Shown here: positions 20,168 to 29,600 of the stretch, piece after piece | How the letters are laid out: each line of letters begins with the position of its first letter | How positions within the stretch are numbered: the first letter of the stretch is position 1 | Source of the DNA: Chalciporus piperatus | Lineage: Eukaryota > Basidiomycota > Agaricomycetes > Boletales > Boletaceae | Direction of reading: 5' to 3' | Assembly: GCA_038093975.1 (NCBI GenBank) | Contig: JBBPTG010000248.1 | Span: forward strand, 1 to 35,491 | DNA: 35,491 nucleotides | Translations under genes and position numbers: made by a program | Notes under the pieces: generated by a model | Told to the model about the DNA's origin: nothing | What the model saw: the letters and a program-made list of their open reading frames with translations, nothing else | The model's database searches: none

Positions 20168-20178
20168 AGAGGGGATAG
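20168..20178 (+). promoter_or_regulatory. Polypurine tract of A2
   Basis: AGAGGGGATAG lies between the pol stop and the 3' LTR, the expected plus-strand primer site. Confidence 0.6.
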
Positions 20179-20632
20179 TGTTATAGTATTTAAAAACTTT
20201 TCAAACTTTTGCCTACAACGGTATTCGAACTCTGGACTTTGTCTACAAGTTAGGGGTCAAGCCGGATTCATCTTAATCCGCTCTGGTAGTCCCTGTAGCA
20301 TTACGTAAACTATTACATAATCAGATCATGTGACAAAGGTCCAGACTTAGATGAGTCAGCAATGATGTCATGGCCTAGACCCTAATCCGTGCCTGGTACC
20401 TTTTTCTTATCGTCGTCCCTTTACCTTATCTATCTTTCCCTTTATGATTTCCTTATTCGGCTGTTGGTCTGTGCGCACTTCTCAATAGTATATAAGTAGC
20501 CCTGTACTTATCACAGACCCCAGTCTAATCCATTTGTTGCTTCACCGCAATTAAGCTTTAGTACTCAGCATATTCCTTCACAAGGCTTAGTGTTGCCTTA
20601 AGTCCCCGCTGTGTTGTGACTCAGTCATAACA
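20179..20632 (+). repeat. 3' LTR of A2
   Basis: 454 bp, partner of 14044-14497, with TATA box and the R 11-mer at 20522-20532. It abuts AAAATGGGGAGG with no copy of the left-flank CCGGG. Confidence 0.94.
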
Positions 20633-22144
20633 AAAATGGGGAGGCACTGGGAGACATAATGCTTGCAGTCAGCTGAAGAAGATGATGTGGATATGATGTG
20701 GGGTGGGGGCAAAGAGAATGAAGAACCGGAGCAAGGAAAAGATGAAGAAATGCCATTTGCTGATGACGGTGGTGATAACTTGGATGACGGACCGCAGCAT
20801 GCACCATGACGTATGTAATTCTGATGTGATACATCAGGCTAACATGAAATTTTTAAGGCCACAGGATCTCCTGACATGCTCGACATCTACGAGATCTTGC
20901 CAGACGTTACCGACAACACGGCCGACTACCATTCACGCCAAGCAGACTTCTCACTCATGGGATCCAAGGGTGGAGTCTTCTCACTCCCGAGCCCCAGCAT
21001 TTCAGCTCGTGGTCGCCCGTCCACCATGATCCGCGGTCATACTACCCCATCGTCTTGCGCTTCCTCTCGCGGCCAGCCACAACCACTCTCTCCTATTTCT
21101 TCTGTCGCACCCTCGTCTGCCAACAGCAAAGGCAAGCGTATCTAGTGTTTCGAAGTCCAGTTGGCAACTGGTACGAAGACTGGCAACTGGACTGGACCGC
21201 AAGTGATTGCAACTGGACTGCAGTTGCCGGTTGCCAGCATTTGAGATCAAAAGACTGCAGTTGCAACCGAAAAAAAGACCGGTTGCAACCTATGCACAGC
21301 CACCCCCTATGTATTACCCTATTTTCCCTGATTTTCCTGGATTTTCCTGGATTTTTCCTGATTTTTCTGGACCTTTATGGATCTTATTTGAGTTTTTTGA
21401 TTAAATGTCATAGAATTCATTCAATCATGTATATACACTCTCTGAGTTACATGTTTATCTATATTTCATTAGTCTGTGTTGAGAATTGAGTCTTTGATTG
21501 GTCTTGACTTTACATGTAACTTGATAATATCTGATGTATCACTACAAAAAACATGCTGTTTTGAAATGCTCATATCTCTGTGGCATGTGAACCGTTTCGC
21601 TTGACCCAGAGACCGATTTATAGCCAGGAACCGGTACTATTTTTGGTCTCTCCCACATCAAGCAAAAAACTGGTTGCAACCGCCAAAAGACCGATTTTTA
21701 TCGGTTTTGGTCCAGTCTTTTTGAATTCATTAATTAAACAAACTGGTCTCGGTCCGGTCGCCTTCCTAATAAGGAAAAAGACCGGACCGAACCGGACTTT
21801 AAAACACTAAGTGTATCTGGCTTGATCTTGGTGAAATCATGTCGCAGGTCTCTGACGATGTTGAGTCTGGTGTTGATAGTGATTGCCTGAGCTCTCGTCG
21901 TCTCGCTGTTCAAATGGAGAAAGGTCATCAACATGGCATGAAGCTCAAGTGCATCAACAACGAGAATCAATTTCAACTTGCTCATGAGAGAACGCAATTC
22001 AAAAACTTGAATGCTCATGCCATTCATCAATGCTTGTTGGCAAACAAGGAAGCCGATATCCGCCTCGAGGAGGCGCGAAGTGCTACAACAGCACAAGGTA
22101 TTAAGGAGAAGCTGACAGAGCTTGAGATCCTGCATCTCAAATGA
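20633..22144 (+). pseudogene. 3' part of a gene split by a MITE; probable PIF/Harbinger accessory ORF
   Basis: Acidic coding-like sequence follows the LTR (EEDDVDMMWGGGKENEEPEQ), then a GTATGT...AAG intron near 20812-20858, then an exon (MLDIYEILPDVTDN...SSANSKGKRI). That exon ends exactly where a hAT-type MITE (21143-21809) begins; its stop is the TAG of the MITE terminus. Removing the MITE and one target copy rejoins the same frame (KRI + WLDLGEIMSQ) to a 101-codon helical, Glu/Gln-rich C-terminus ending at 22144. The 5' part is lost at the A2 LTR, and the first exon has an out-of-frame TGA. Lying convergent to a Harbinger transposase, it may be that transposon's Myb-like second ORF; the DNA-binding domain itself is not visible. 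Confidence 0.6.
21143..21809. mobile_element. hAT-type MITE, 667 bp, with 8-bp target duplication
   Basis: Ends are TAGTGTTTCGAAGTCC and, inverted, TAGTGTTTTAAAGTCC (17 of the first 20 bases match). TAGTG termini and 8-bp duplications are hAT hallmarks. Flanks are AGCGTATC (21135-21142) and AGTGTATC (21810-21817), 7 of 8 alike, the difference being a CpG transition. The interior has no transposase but is full of short subterminal motifs (GGTTGCAACC, CAACTGG, GACCGGA). Interior sequence includes a TTTTCCTGGATTTTCCTGG-like run near 21325-21370. Confidence 0.8.
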
Positions 22145-22278
22145 GTGGTATTAATCCTGATGCGGGCAAGGGTGATAATCTCGGTGGTATCAACTAGCTC
22201 ATCCAAGGTTCATGTCGTTTCTTTTGTATCTCGTAGTATCATGTATCGTTGTGACACCGCGTAGTCCTTTTCATACCT
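22145..22278. other. Spacer between convergent Harbinger-type ORFs
   Basis: 134 bp between the two convergent stop codons. No feature recognised. Confidence 0.4.
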
Positions 22279-22622
22279 CTAACAATGTTGATGTTGACTC
22301 TGCAACAACTGTTGCACTAATCTCTCGCAAAATGCATGACCTGGCCGTTCATCAATTATGTCCCCTCCATATTCATCCACCTCTACCATCCCCTGTCCCT
22401 CCTGCTGTGCCCACTGCTCTGATGCCTGCCTTTGCACTGATTTTGGGCCATATCTTCTTTCCTCAAATTGAATGATCATGTTATGGAGGATGAGGCAACA
22501 AAGGACTCAGTTTGTCGCATACTCCAGATCCTTTTCAGAATGAATTGAAAGACACAATTTCCGGAGTAACTGAAATTGACCTTTAAGGGCACCAAATGCA
22601 TGTTCCACCCATACACGGACCT
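22279..22622 (-). pseudogene. PIF/Harbinger transposase, C-terminal fragment
   Basis: On the minus strand the frame reads VRVWVEHAFGALKGQFQLLR, then VLCCLILHNMIIQFE, the conserved end of DDE_Tnp_4 (Harbinger) nucleases (the E-H-A-F-G block carrying the last catalytic Glu, and CCLILHN). The tail GHAFCERLVQQLL also fits. An in-frame TGA sits where a Trp is usual (ATN-stop-VLCC). Sequence before 22622 looks like an intron 3' end (TTTTTAG), and the beta LTR begins 30 bp further on, so the upstream exons with the other catalytic residues are lost. Confidence 0.8.
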
Positions 22623-22651
22623 AAAAATATAAGCAAAAAATACTCAATAAC

Positions 22652-23111
22652 TGTTATGATCTCCCCATTCTTTTCTTCCCCATTACCTTGTACTAAAGTC
22701 CTAGTCGCTGGTTCAAGTCCTGCCTAGGCCACTTATTTCTTACTTCATCTTAGTCAGCGAATATTCCTTCGTGTTCTTTCACCTTCTACACTTCGTCATC
22801 GCTGACTCATACGCTTACTGAGCATGACTCATCCTTATTCGTCATAGCTCATTCTGACTTCTATGCCTGCCCTTAACTTGTTCACTTATCTATATAAACC
22901 CTCAAGTCTCCTCCTGTAACCTTAAGTTAGACCTACACAATCTAGCTTGGTCATTCCTCGCTCCCTTTGAACCCTCTGAGAGTCACCGTCCCACTCTTGA
23001 ACGGACGCTAGGCCTTAACGTGGACATCCCATCGTTAGGCTATCTTTGAAACCCTTGTCTTTGACTAGGCTTTTGTGTCTGCGCTTTGACCTACCCGGTA
23101 CAAGTGTAACA
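22652..23111 (+). repeat. LTR of family B, beta subfamily (left)
   Basis: 460 bp, TGTTATGATC...GTGTAACA. It resembles the LTR at 31550-32021 much more than the alpha LTRs: for example the R segment reads TTAAGTTAGACCT, not TTAACTTAGACCT, and CCTCAAGTCTCC, not CCTCGAGTTTCC. TATA at 22901-22908. It probably inserted in an intron of the Harbinger transposase gene. Confidence 0.9.
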
Positions 23112-23113
23112 AA

Positions 23114-23125
23114 AGGTCTAACTTA
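23114..23125 (+). promoter_or_regulatory. Beta-type self-priming site
   Basis: AGGTCTAACTTA, 2 nt after the beta LTR, is exactly complementary to TAAGTTAGACCT at 22923-22934 in that LTR. Relative to alpha (AGGTCTAAGTTA with TAACTTAGACCT) both sides have changed together at one base. Confidence 0.8.
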
Positions 23126-23160
23126 CCCTTGAAAGGCTACCTTCGCTGTAGACCTCCACC

Positions 23161-23412
23161 ATTTCCCAACGACCTCGCCTCGACACCTCTCGCTGGGGCC
23201 TCCCACGAGAGATCGCTAATCCACAGAACCCCAAATCCTCTGACTCGGGCTCACCTGAAGAGGAACATTCTTCTAACCCCTACGACACCTCAGATCTCTA
23301 CGACGAACCAATCACCACTCAAGAGGAACAAGAAGAAACCCTTCACCTCTCCCACAAATTTTCCTCAGCTGTAACCATCCCACCGTCACCGACCCCAATA
23401 TCCCGAAGAGCT
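23161..23412 (+). pseudogene. Gag N-terminal extension fragment (beta element)
   Basis: Starts with the same ATTTCCCAACG as in B1 and B2 and keeps the acidic reading frame (SSDSGSPEEE-type) for about 84 codons without a stop. Homology becomes patchy after 23412, and the alpha LTR cuts it at 23461. The last 48 bp before that LTR are partly unrelated to the other copies. Confidence 0.7.
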
Positions 23413-23880
23413 GATAACCCCAGCTTAGTTCACTTGGTCTTTTCCCAGAACCAACTGTCCTGTTATGATCACTCATTCTTTCCTTCCGCACTACCTTGTA
23501 CTAAGTCCTAGTCGCTGGTTCGAGTCCTGCCTAGGCCTCCCATTTCTTACCTTGCTTTAGTCAGCGAACATTCTGTAATGTTCTTTCACCTTCCACGCTT
23601 CGTCATCGCTGACTCGTATGCTTACCGAGCATGACTCATTCTTATTCGTCATGACTCGTTCTTACATATTCTAACTTGTTCCATGCCTACCCTTAACTCG
23701 TTTCTTCACTTATATAAACCCTCGAGTTTCCTCCTGTAACCCTAACTTAGACCTACGCAATCTAGCCTGGTTACTCCTCGTCTCCCTTGAATCCTCTGAG
23801 AGTCACCGTCCCACTCTTGAACGGATGCTAGGCCTTAACGTGGACATCCCATCGTTAGGCTATCTTTGAAACCCTTGTCC

Positions 23881-25261
23881 TTTTTTTTTTTTTTTTTTGA
23901 TCCATTTATGTCCAGGTGGGGTACAAAGAACCCTATGTAGGACAATACTGGTAATAAGTAAACAGGTGCGCTGCAAAGTTGCAGAAGAAGAGTGAGTGCG
24001 AATGTGATAGTAAAGCAAAATGCCTGTCCCATCGTAATGGGCAAGCGGTCGAGGAAGAGTGGGATAGGATAGGTATTGTAAGTACGTAATAGACCACAAC
24101 CAAATGTCCCACTGGCTGAGACGGGGAAGACAGCCAACTCCTGTTCAGAACCAGGCTAATAGATAAGGGTAAAGTGGAAACGTGGAGGGTGACCAGGGAG
24201 GATCATAGCCTGCGTCGAGGCAGATGAGAGCTTACGTTGGGAATGAGGAGATGTGCATGTTTACCCCGATGGGATGCTCTTCAGGGTTAACGCTCAGGGC
24301 TATGTCGCACAGGTCTGGATCCTCGAGGACCCTGGAGACACACAAGTCCCCATTTGAGTCAAAGCCCAAAAAGACCGGCGGCCCTCTCTTGAACAGAACC
24401 TGAACAGCTTGTGGCACCCCATCGGGCATGGAGTATGTGAGTTTTGGGAGCATCCCAGAGTCGACATGGTTGAGGAAGGGTGGGCAGTCGGCGTGATCCA
24501 AAACAAGTTGGAGCCATTCGTGTTCTGGATGAGCTGTACGACTCTGGATAGATGATAAGGTCGACATGGATGACAGTGGGCGTAAGGGGATGTCGGGGAT
24601 CACTGTGGGAGCGATCTCTGGGGAGCGGGGGTCAGGCGAACGCGCCTCGAGTTCATGTTTGAGACTCCGAAGCTCCTCCCGGAGCCGCACTACTTCCTTG
24701 CGGAGTTCCGGTATCTCCGCCGAGATAGCAGGGGGGGCAGGGTTGGGGGTTGTGAGGGGAGTAACTTTGGCTTTGGCTAACGCCTCGTCCGCTGTTGACG
24801 GTTTGATGAGGGACTGCCCACGAAAGTGGACAATTATGTTGTTTTGATAAAGACGGACGATGGGGCGTAGAACCTGGCCAGAGTTGGCGTCCAAAGCTGA
24901 GGCATTCAGATGCGCTTTGAATGAATGGAATATAGAGACAACCCAACACAGTGCCCTGCTGCTACCTTCTCCACATGAAGTGGGGATGGTAGGGACTGAG
25001 AATGATTTCCCCTTGTTGGGGCCTTCCTTGGTAGTCCAAGTCCAGGTGAATGGGTGGGCGGAGACATGTCGAAGGACCGAGCACGGAATGGCAGGCGGGG
25101 AGAAGCGAGTACGGAATGTTCCCTTGGGGAAGGCGTGGAAGCGCTTCCCTATATCAGAGAGAAGTATCTCGCAAGGAGAGTCTGACGAGCAGATATGTTT
25201 GGAGGAAGATTGGGTTTTTCCCACGGGGGATGATGGTGGTTAGAGTCCAAGGGCATTTTTC
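23881..25261 (-). mobile_element. Poly(A)-tailed retroposed sequence with 10-12-bp target duplication
   Basis: The insert begins on the plus strand with 18 T (a poly(A) tail on the minus strand) and is flanked by ACCCTTGTCC (23871-23880 and 25262-25271; possibly plus TT). Its 1,381 bp carry one long minus-strand ORF and no intron signs. Tail plus direct repeats mark it as a product of target-primed reverse transcription: a processed gene copy or a LINE-related element. No RT or endonuclease is present. Confidence 0.85.
24232..25224 (-). pseudogene. Unrecognised ORF (about 330 codons) inside the retroposed copy
   Basis: Open frame in the sense orientation relative to the poly(A) tail. It begins after an in-frame TAA with no early ATG (the first codon of the open stretch is GTG); an ATG at 25256 lies in another frame that stops after about 35 codons, so a 1-2-nt indel near the 5' end is likely. 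The protein has a N-terminal domain of about 150 residues with SVPTIPTSCGEGSSRALCWV and LYQNNIIVHFRGQSL, a short coiled coil (ELRKEVVRLREELRSLKHEL, about residues 175-194), a Ser/Pro linker, and a C-terminal region of about 90 residues. I do not recognise the family. If a retrocopy, an intron-bearing parent gene should exist elsewhere. Confidence 0.55.
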
Positions 25262-25324
25262 ACCCTTGTCCTTGACTAGGCTTTTGTGTCTACGTTTTGA
25301 CCTACCCGGTACAAGTGTAACAAA

Positions 25325-25335
25325 AGGTCTAAGTT
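25325..25335 (+). promoter_or_regulatory. Alpha-type self-priming site of B2
   Basis: AGGTCTAAGTT, 2 nt after the alpha LTR, complements AACTTAGACCT (23744-23754) in that LTR. The 3' LTR of B2 is beta and has one mismatch to this site, as expected for a chimera. Confidence 0.75.
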
Positions 25336-25370
25336 TTCCCTGAAGGCTACCTTTGCTGTAGACCTCCACC

Positions 25371-26663
25371 ATTTCCCAACGACCTCGCCTCGACACCTCT
25401 CGCTGGGGCCTCCCACGAGAGACCGCTAATCCACAGAACCCCGAATCTTCTGACTCGGGCTCACCTGAAGAGGAAGATCCCTCTAACCCCTACGACACCT
25501 CGGATCTTTACGACGAACCAATCACCACCCAAGAGGAACAAGAAGAAACCCTTCACCTCTCCCACGAATTTTCCTCAGCTGTAATCATCCCAAGGTCACC
25601 AACACCACCATCACCGACCCCGATATCCAGAAGAGCTCCACAGTTCCCTGAGTTGCCTGCTTCCCCACGAACCCCAGCTTTCCCCACTCCTTCCCTTCCA
25701 GTACCCATGTTCACACCAGGAGCGTATCAGACAGCCCCTACCTTCGCAAACCCCATGTCATCCTCCAAACCCACTGAACTCCGCATCGGAGCCCCAGACG
25801 CCTTTGATGGCTCCTTCGAGAAAAGCACTGCTTGGATGAATTCCATCCAATTCTATCTCACCGTCAATGGCGACGTATACAACACAGATCCCAAGAAGAT
25901 CGCCGTTGCGTTATCCTACATGTCCAAAGGATCGGCGGCCACCTGGGCTGCCACCTTCCGCCGCAAAGCCATCGCCGGCGCTACCGTCACCATGGGCACC
26001 TGGGCCCAATTTATCACTGATTTCGAAACTGCATTCAAACATCACGATACCGTAGGAAATGCCGTCGCCTGGCTTTCCACCAAACGAATGAAACCTCTCA
26101 AGAACGGAGAATACTCTCCTTCCCTCTCGGAATTCATTTCGAGTCTCCAGAACCAAGTCGCCCTGTCTGGCATCACCGATAACAATGTCCTAATCGGATA
26201 CTTCTCCACGGGAATACCCATCTCCCTTATGAGAAGAGTCAATAGCATGGATACCGTCCCTACCACGATTGAGGATTGGTACAAACGCACCACCCAATTC
26301 CAGACCCAATGGGAACATGCCAATGAAATCGCGAATCGCAATTGCAACCCTGCCAAGCCATTCCGTCTGTTCTCCTCTGCCAATCACTCTACCCCTGCCA
26401 GAGACCCCAATGCCATGGACGTCGATGTCATCCGTATCTCCAAACTCACTCCTGAAGAGCGGAAACACTGCCAGGAGAAAGGACTCTGCTTCCGCTGCAG
26501 GAAAGCTGGACATTGGTCCAACGCCTGCCTAGAATTCTCCTCAAACCAGAAAACCCCGAAGAAGGTTCAGAAGGTTGAGGAAGAAATTCCCTCGCTGATC
26601 GAGATAGATGATGAGGATGAAACCACTGTTCGTAAAGTAGCCTTTGTCACAAAGGGTTTTTAG
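25371..26663 (+). CDS. gag: Gag of B2, with possible non-AUG N-terminal extension
   Basis: Same 431-codon open frame (with stop) as in B1, from ATT (25371) to TAG (26661-26663), with no stop in either copy. The usual AUG is 25755 (MSSSKPTELR); this copy has one more in-frame ATG at 25707. The capsid domain is conserved and the knuckle reads CFRCRKAGHWSNAC (about residues 245-258 from 25755). The N-terminal extension is acidic and Pro/Ser/Thr rich. Confidence 0.88.
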   Translation: MSQRPRLDTSRWGLPRETANPQNPESSDSGSPEEEDPSNPYDTSDLYDEPITTQEEQEETLHLSHEFSSAVIIPRSPTPPSPTPISRRAPQFPELPASPRTPAFPTPSLPVPMFTPGAYQTAPTFANPMSSSKPTELRIGAPDAFDGSFEKSTAWMNSIQFYLTVNGDVYNTDPKKIAVALSYMSKGSAATWAATFRRKAIAGATVTMGTWAQFITDFETAFKHHDTVGNAVAWLSTKRMKPLKNGEYSPSLSEFISSLQNQVALSGITDNNVLIGYFSTGIPISLMRRVNSMDTVPTTIEDWYKRTTQFQTQWEHANEIANRNCNPAKPFRLFSSANHSTPARDPNAMDVDVIRISKLTPEERKHCQEKGLCFRCRKAGHWSNACLEFSSNQKTPKKVQKVEEEIPSLIEIDDEDETTVRKVAFVTKGF

Positions 26664-26693
26664 GCCGGGAAGCTCTGCCGATGCAAGCTTCCC
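26654..26693 (+). other. -1 frameshift signal of B2: GGGTTTT, 6-nt spacer, 8-bp hairpin
   Basis: Heptamer 26654-26660 is in the gag register (AAG GGT TTT TAG). The spacer is TAGGCC, and the stem GGGAAGCT (26667-26674) pairs with AGCTTCCC (26686-26693). Spacer and loop each differ from B1 by one base; heptamer and stem do not. Confidence 0.8.
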
Positions 26694-29600
26694 CAGTCAC
26701 GTGTGCACCTGTACTTGTAAAGTCATGAAAGCGCTCTATGCAAATTCCCATACAGATTATCGTTCCCTCGCACACGATGAAAGCCGTCGAAACCCACGCC
26801 CTCATTGATAGCGGTGCAGACATCTCCTGTATCGACTGGGGCTTTATACGAAGAAATCGAATCCCAACTACTCGACTTGAAACCCCTATTCGAGTCCGAA
26901 ACGTCGACCAGACCGCAAACAAAAGCACCCTCTTCCTTGACATCGAAGGAATCACACAAGAAGTAATCTTCCACGTCATGAACTGCGGAAACGAGAACGT
27001 CATCCTAGGACTCCCATGGCTTGAAAAAGCTAATCCAACCATTGATTGGCGCCGACGTACCCTCTCCCTGTCAGAGTCCATCGACGAGTCAAAGAAGTTG
27101 TATACCATACGTGCTGCAGCCTGTAAAGCCAACGACCAACTCTTCACTCGACCTACCCCTCCTCCTCGACACTCTTACGTAACCCCAGAAGTCGATAAAC
27201 AACTCTATGACTACCTGGACTCTGAAACCGAAACCACCTTCCTTAACCGCGCTTACGAAAACCATACTCTAAACCGCATTATTCGTTGTGGTTCACGCTT
27301 TGTCCCCAATCATGTTGTTGCTCACCTTACCCGAGCTACTGAACTCGCAATCACGGCCGAACTAGCCAAATCTAAACCTATCCTCCCAAAAGAATATGTC
27401 AAATATGCCTCGGTTTTCGATGAACCCTCGGCTGGTCACCTTCCTCCATCTCGGGTTTATGACCACGAGATTAACCTGAAGGAATCCTTCGTCCCTAAAA
27501 TTGGAAAACTTTATCCGCTATCTCTGGATGAAAAGAAAGCCACAGAAGACTTCCTCGAAGAGAACCTGCGTACGGGAAAGATACGTCCTTCCAATTCCCC
27601 CCAAGCATCCCCCTTCTTCTTCGTCAAAAAGAAAGATGGAAAACTCCGCCCCTGCCAAGACTATCGGTATCTCAACGAACATACTACCCGAGATGCGTGC
27701 CCACTTCCCCTCATCGGAGATCTCCTTGACAAACTGAAAGACGCCAAAGTCTTTATCAAGTTTGATGTGTGATGGGGTTACAATAATGTCCGCATCAAAG
27801 ACGGACACCAGTGGAAAGCCGCTTTCCTCACCCATAAAGGCTTCTTTGAACCGACTGTGATGTTCTTCGGACTGAACAATTCCCCGGCCACCTTCCAACG
27901 CTTCATGAATGACTCTTTTCGAGACATGATAGCTGAAGGGTGGCTCGTCATCTATATGGACGACCTTCTCATCTTTTCTCCCGACGATGCTACTCACACC
28001 GCTCGCACACAACGAGTCCTCGAACGGATGCAAGAGCTAGATCTCCATCTTCGTTTGGAAAAATGCAACTTCGCCGTAAACAAAGTCGAATATCTCGGCA
28101 TGATCGTCTGCCTTGGAGAGCTTGCCATAGATCCCGTCAAACTTGACGGCATCTCTCAATGGCCCATTCCCACTACCGTTAAGGAAGTTCACTCATTCCT
28201 TGGCTTTGCCAACTTCTATTGACGCTTTATCCCAAATTACTCCTTAGTCGCCCGCCCTTTGATTGACCTGACCAACAAGGATCATCGATGGGACTGGAGC
28301 AACGCCTGCAAGATGCCTTCGCCCGTCTAAAACAGATGTTCCTGGCGAAACCTGTTCTACGCTTCCCAGACCTTTCCAAACCCTTCGCCATCGCAACTGA
28401 TGCCTCCAAATTTGCCTCTGGAGGTATACTCCTCCAAACTGACGCCAACGGCGATTGGCACCCCTGTTCCTACCTCTCCCAATCCTTTGGTGACGCTGAA
28501 CGGAACTACGACATCTATGATCGTGAACTCCTCGCTGTGATCCGTGCACTGAAAACCTGGCGACATTATCTCCATGGCTCTCCCTTCCCTGTCCAAGTGT
28601 TCACTGATCACAAAAACCTGACCTACTTCCGCCAACCCCAAAATCTGAACCGTCGGCAAGCCCGCTGGCTCCTTGATCTCACTGACTTTGACCTGAAAAT
28701 GATTCATGTTCCTGGCTCATCCCTCGCCGGTCCCGATGCCTTATCTAGGCGTGCTAATCACTTTCCCACCAACGCCGATGACAATACGGGTACCACTCTA
28801 CTACAACCCTCCCTATTTGTCCGTGTCATTGACGCCGCCATGAACAACCACATTTCCAATCTTTCCAAAGATGACCCATTTCTCCTTACCGCATTACAAG
28901 CCATTGATGGTGATATCCCAGCGCCATTCCGATCCTGGTTGGCTGACTGGCAGATGACCAATGGCGTCCTGACCTACCAAGGTCGGGTTTACATCCCACC
29001 GGACGAGAACTTACGTCGCACTGTCGTTCAGCGCTGCCATGATCACCCCACTGCTGGCCATCCGGGTTATCTCAAGACTAGACAGCTGGTTGCTGCCGAA
29101 TTCTGCTGGCCTGGTCTTGCACAGTTTGTGCGCAAATACATTGAAGGATGCGCAACCTGCCAACAGAATAAGGCGAACACACATCCAACTACTCCACCCT
29201 TAATGCCCATACCGTCGAAAAGCTCCAAACCGTTCCAACAGGTATCTTGTGACCTGATCACCGACCTGCCCATTTTCAATGGCTTCGATTCTCTATTGGT
29301 TGTGGTCGACCACGGGCTTACAAAGGGGGTAATTCTCTGCCCTACTAAGAAAACTGTCACCGCCGAAGGGATCGCCTCCCTCTTTTTCCACAAAGTCTAC
29401 CTGAGATTCGGCCTTTACAACAAAATCATCAGCGACCGAGGACCACAATTCACATCCGAATTCGCTCGTGAATTAGGACAAATTCTTGGATACGGCCTTT
29501 CTCTCTCCACCGCCTACCATCCCCAATCTGATGGGGAAACCGAACACGTCAATCAGGAAGTAGAAACCTATCTCTGAATCTACTGCGGAGACAACCCCAT

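Larger units (their letters stand above)
14044..20632 (+). mobile_element. Full-length Ty3/gypsy element A2
   Basis: 6.6 kb: 454-bp LTR, self-priming site, leader, gag, pol (protease, RT, RNase H, integrase, chromodomain), purine tract, 454-bp LTR. By eye the LTRs differ at about eleven sites, more than in B1, so A2 is the older insertion. Gag is intact; pol has two 1-nt deletions. Flanks are CCGGG (14039-14043, in the family C protease) and AAAAT (20633-20637, in a PIF/Harbinger-like gene): no target duplication, and two unrelated contexts. Confidence 0.93.
23461..25322 (+). repeat. Alpha LTR of B2, interrupted by a retroposed insert
   Basis: LTR sequence 23461-23880 and 25262-25322, alpha type like B1 (CGAGTTT, TAACTTAGACCT at 23743-23754, TATA at 23711). 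The insert at 23881-25261 separates the two parts, with ACCCTTGTCC repeated at both edges. The end GTGTAACA is followed by the primer site. Confidence 0.88.

Noticed and set aside
25224..25261. GTG at 25224 as a true start of the retroposed ORF
   Set aside because: Eukaryotic ORFs rarely start at GTG and an in-frame TAA lies 18 bp upstream; a 5' indel or truncation is more likely.
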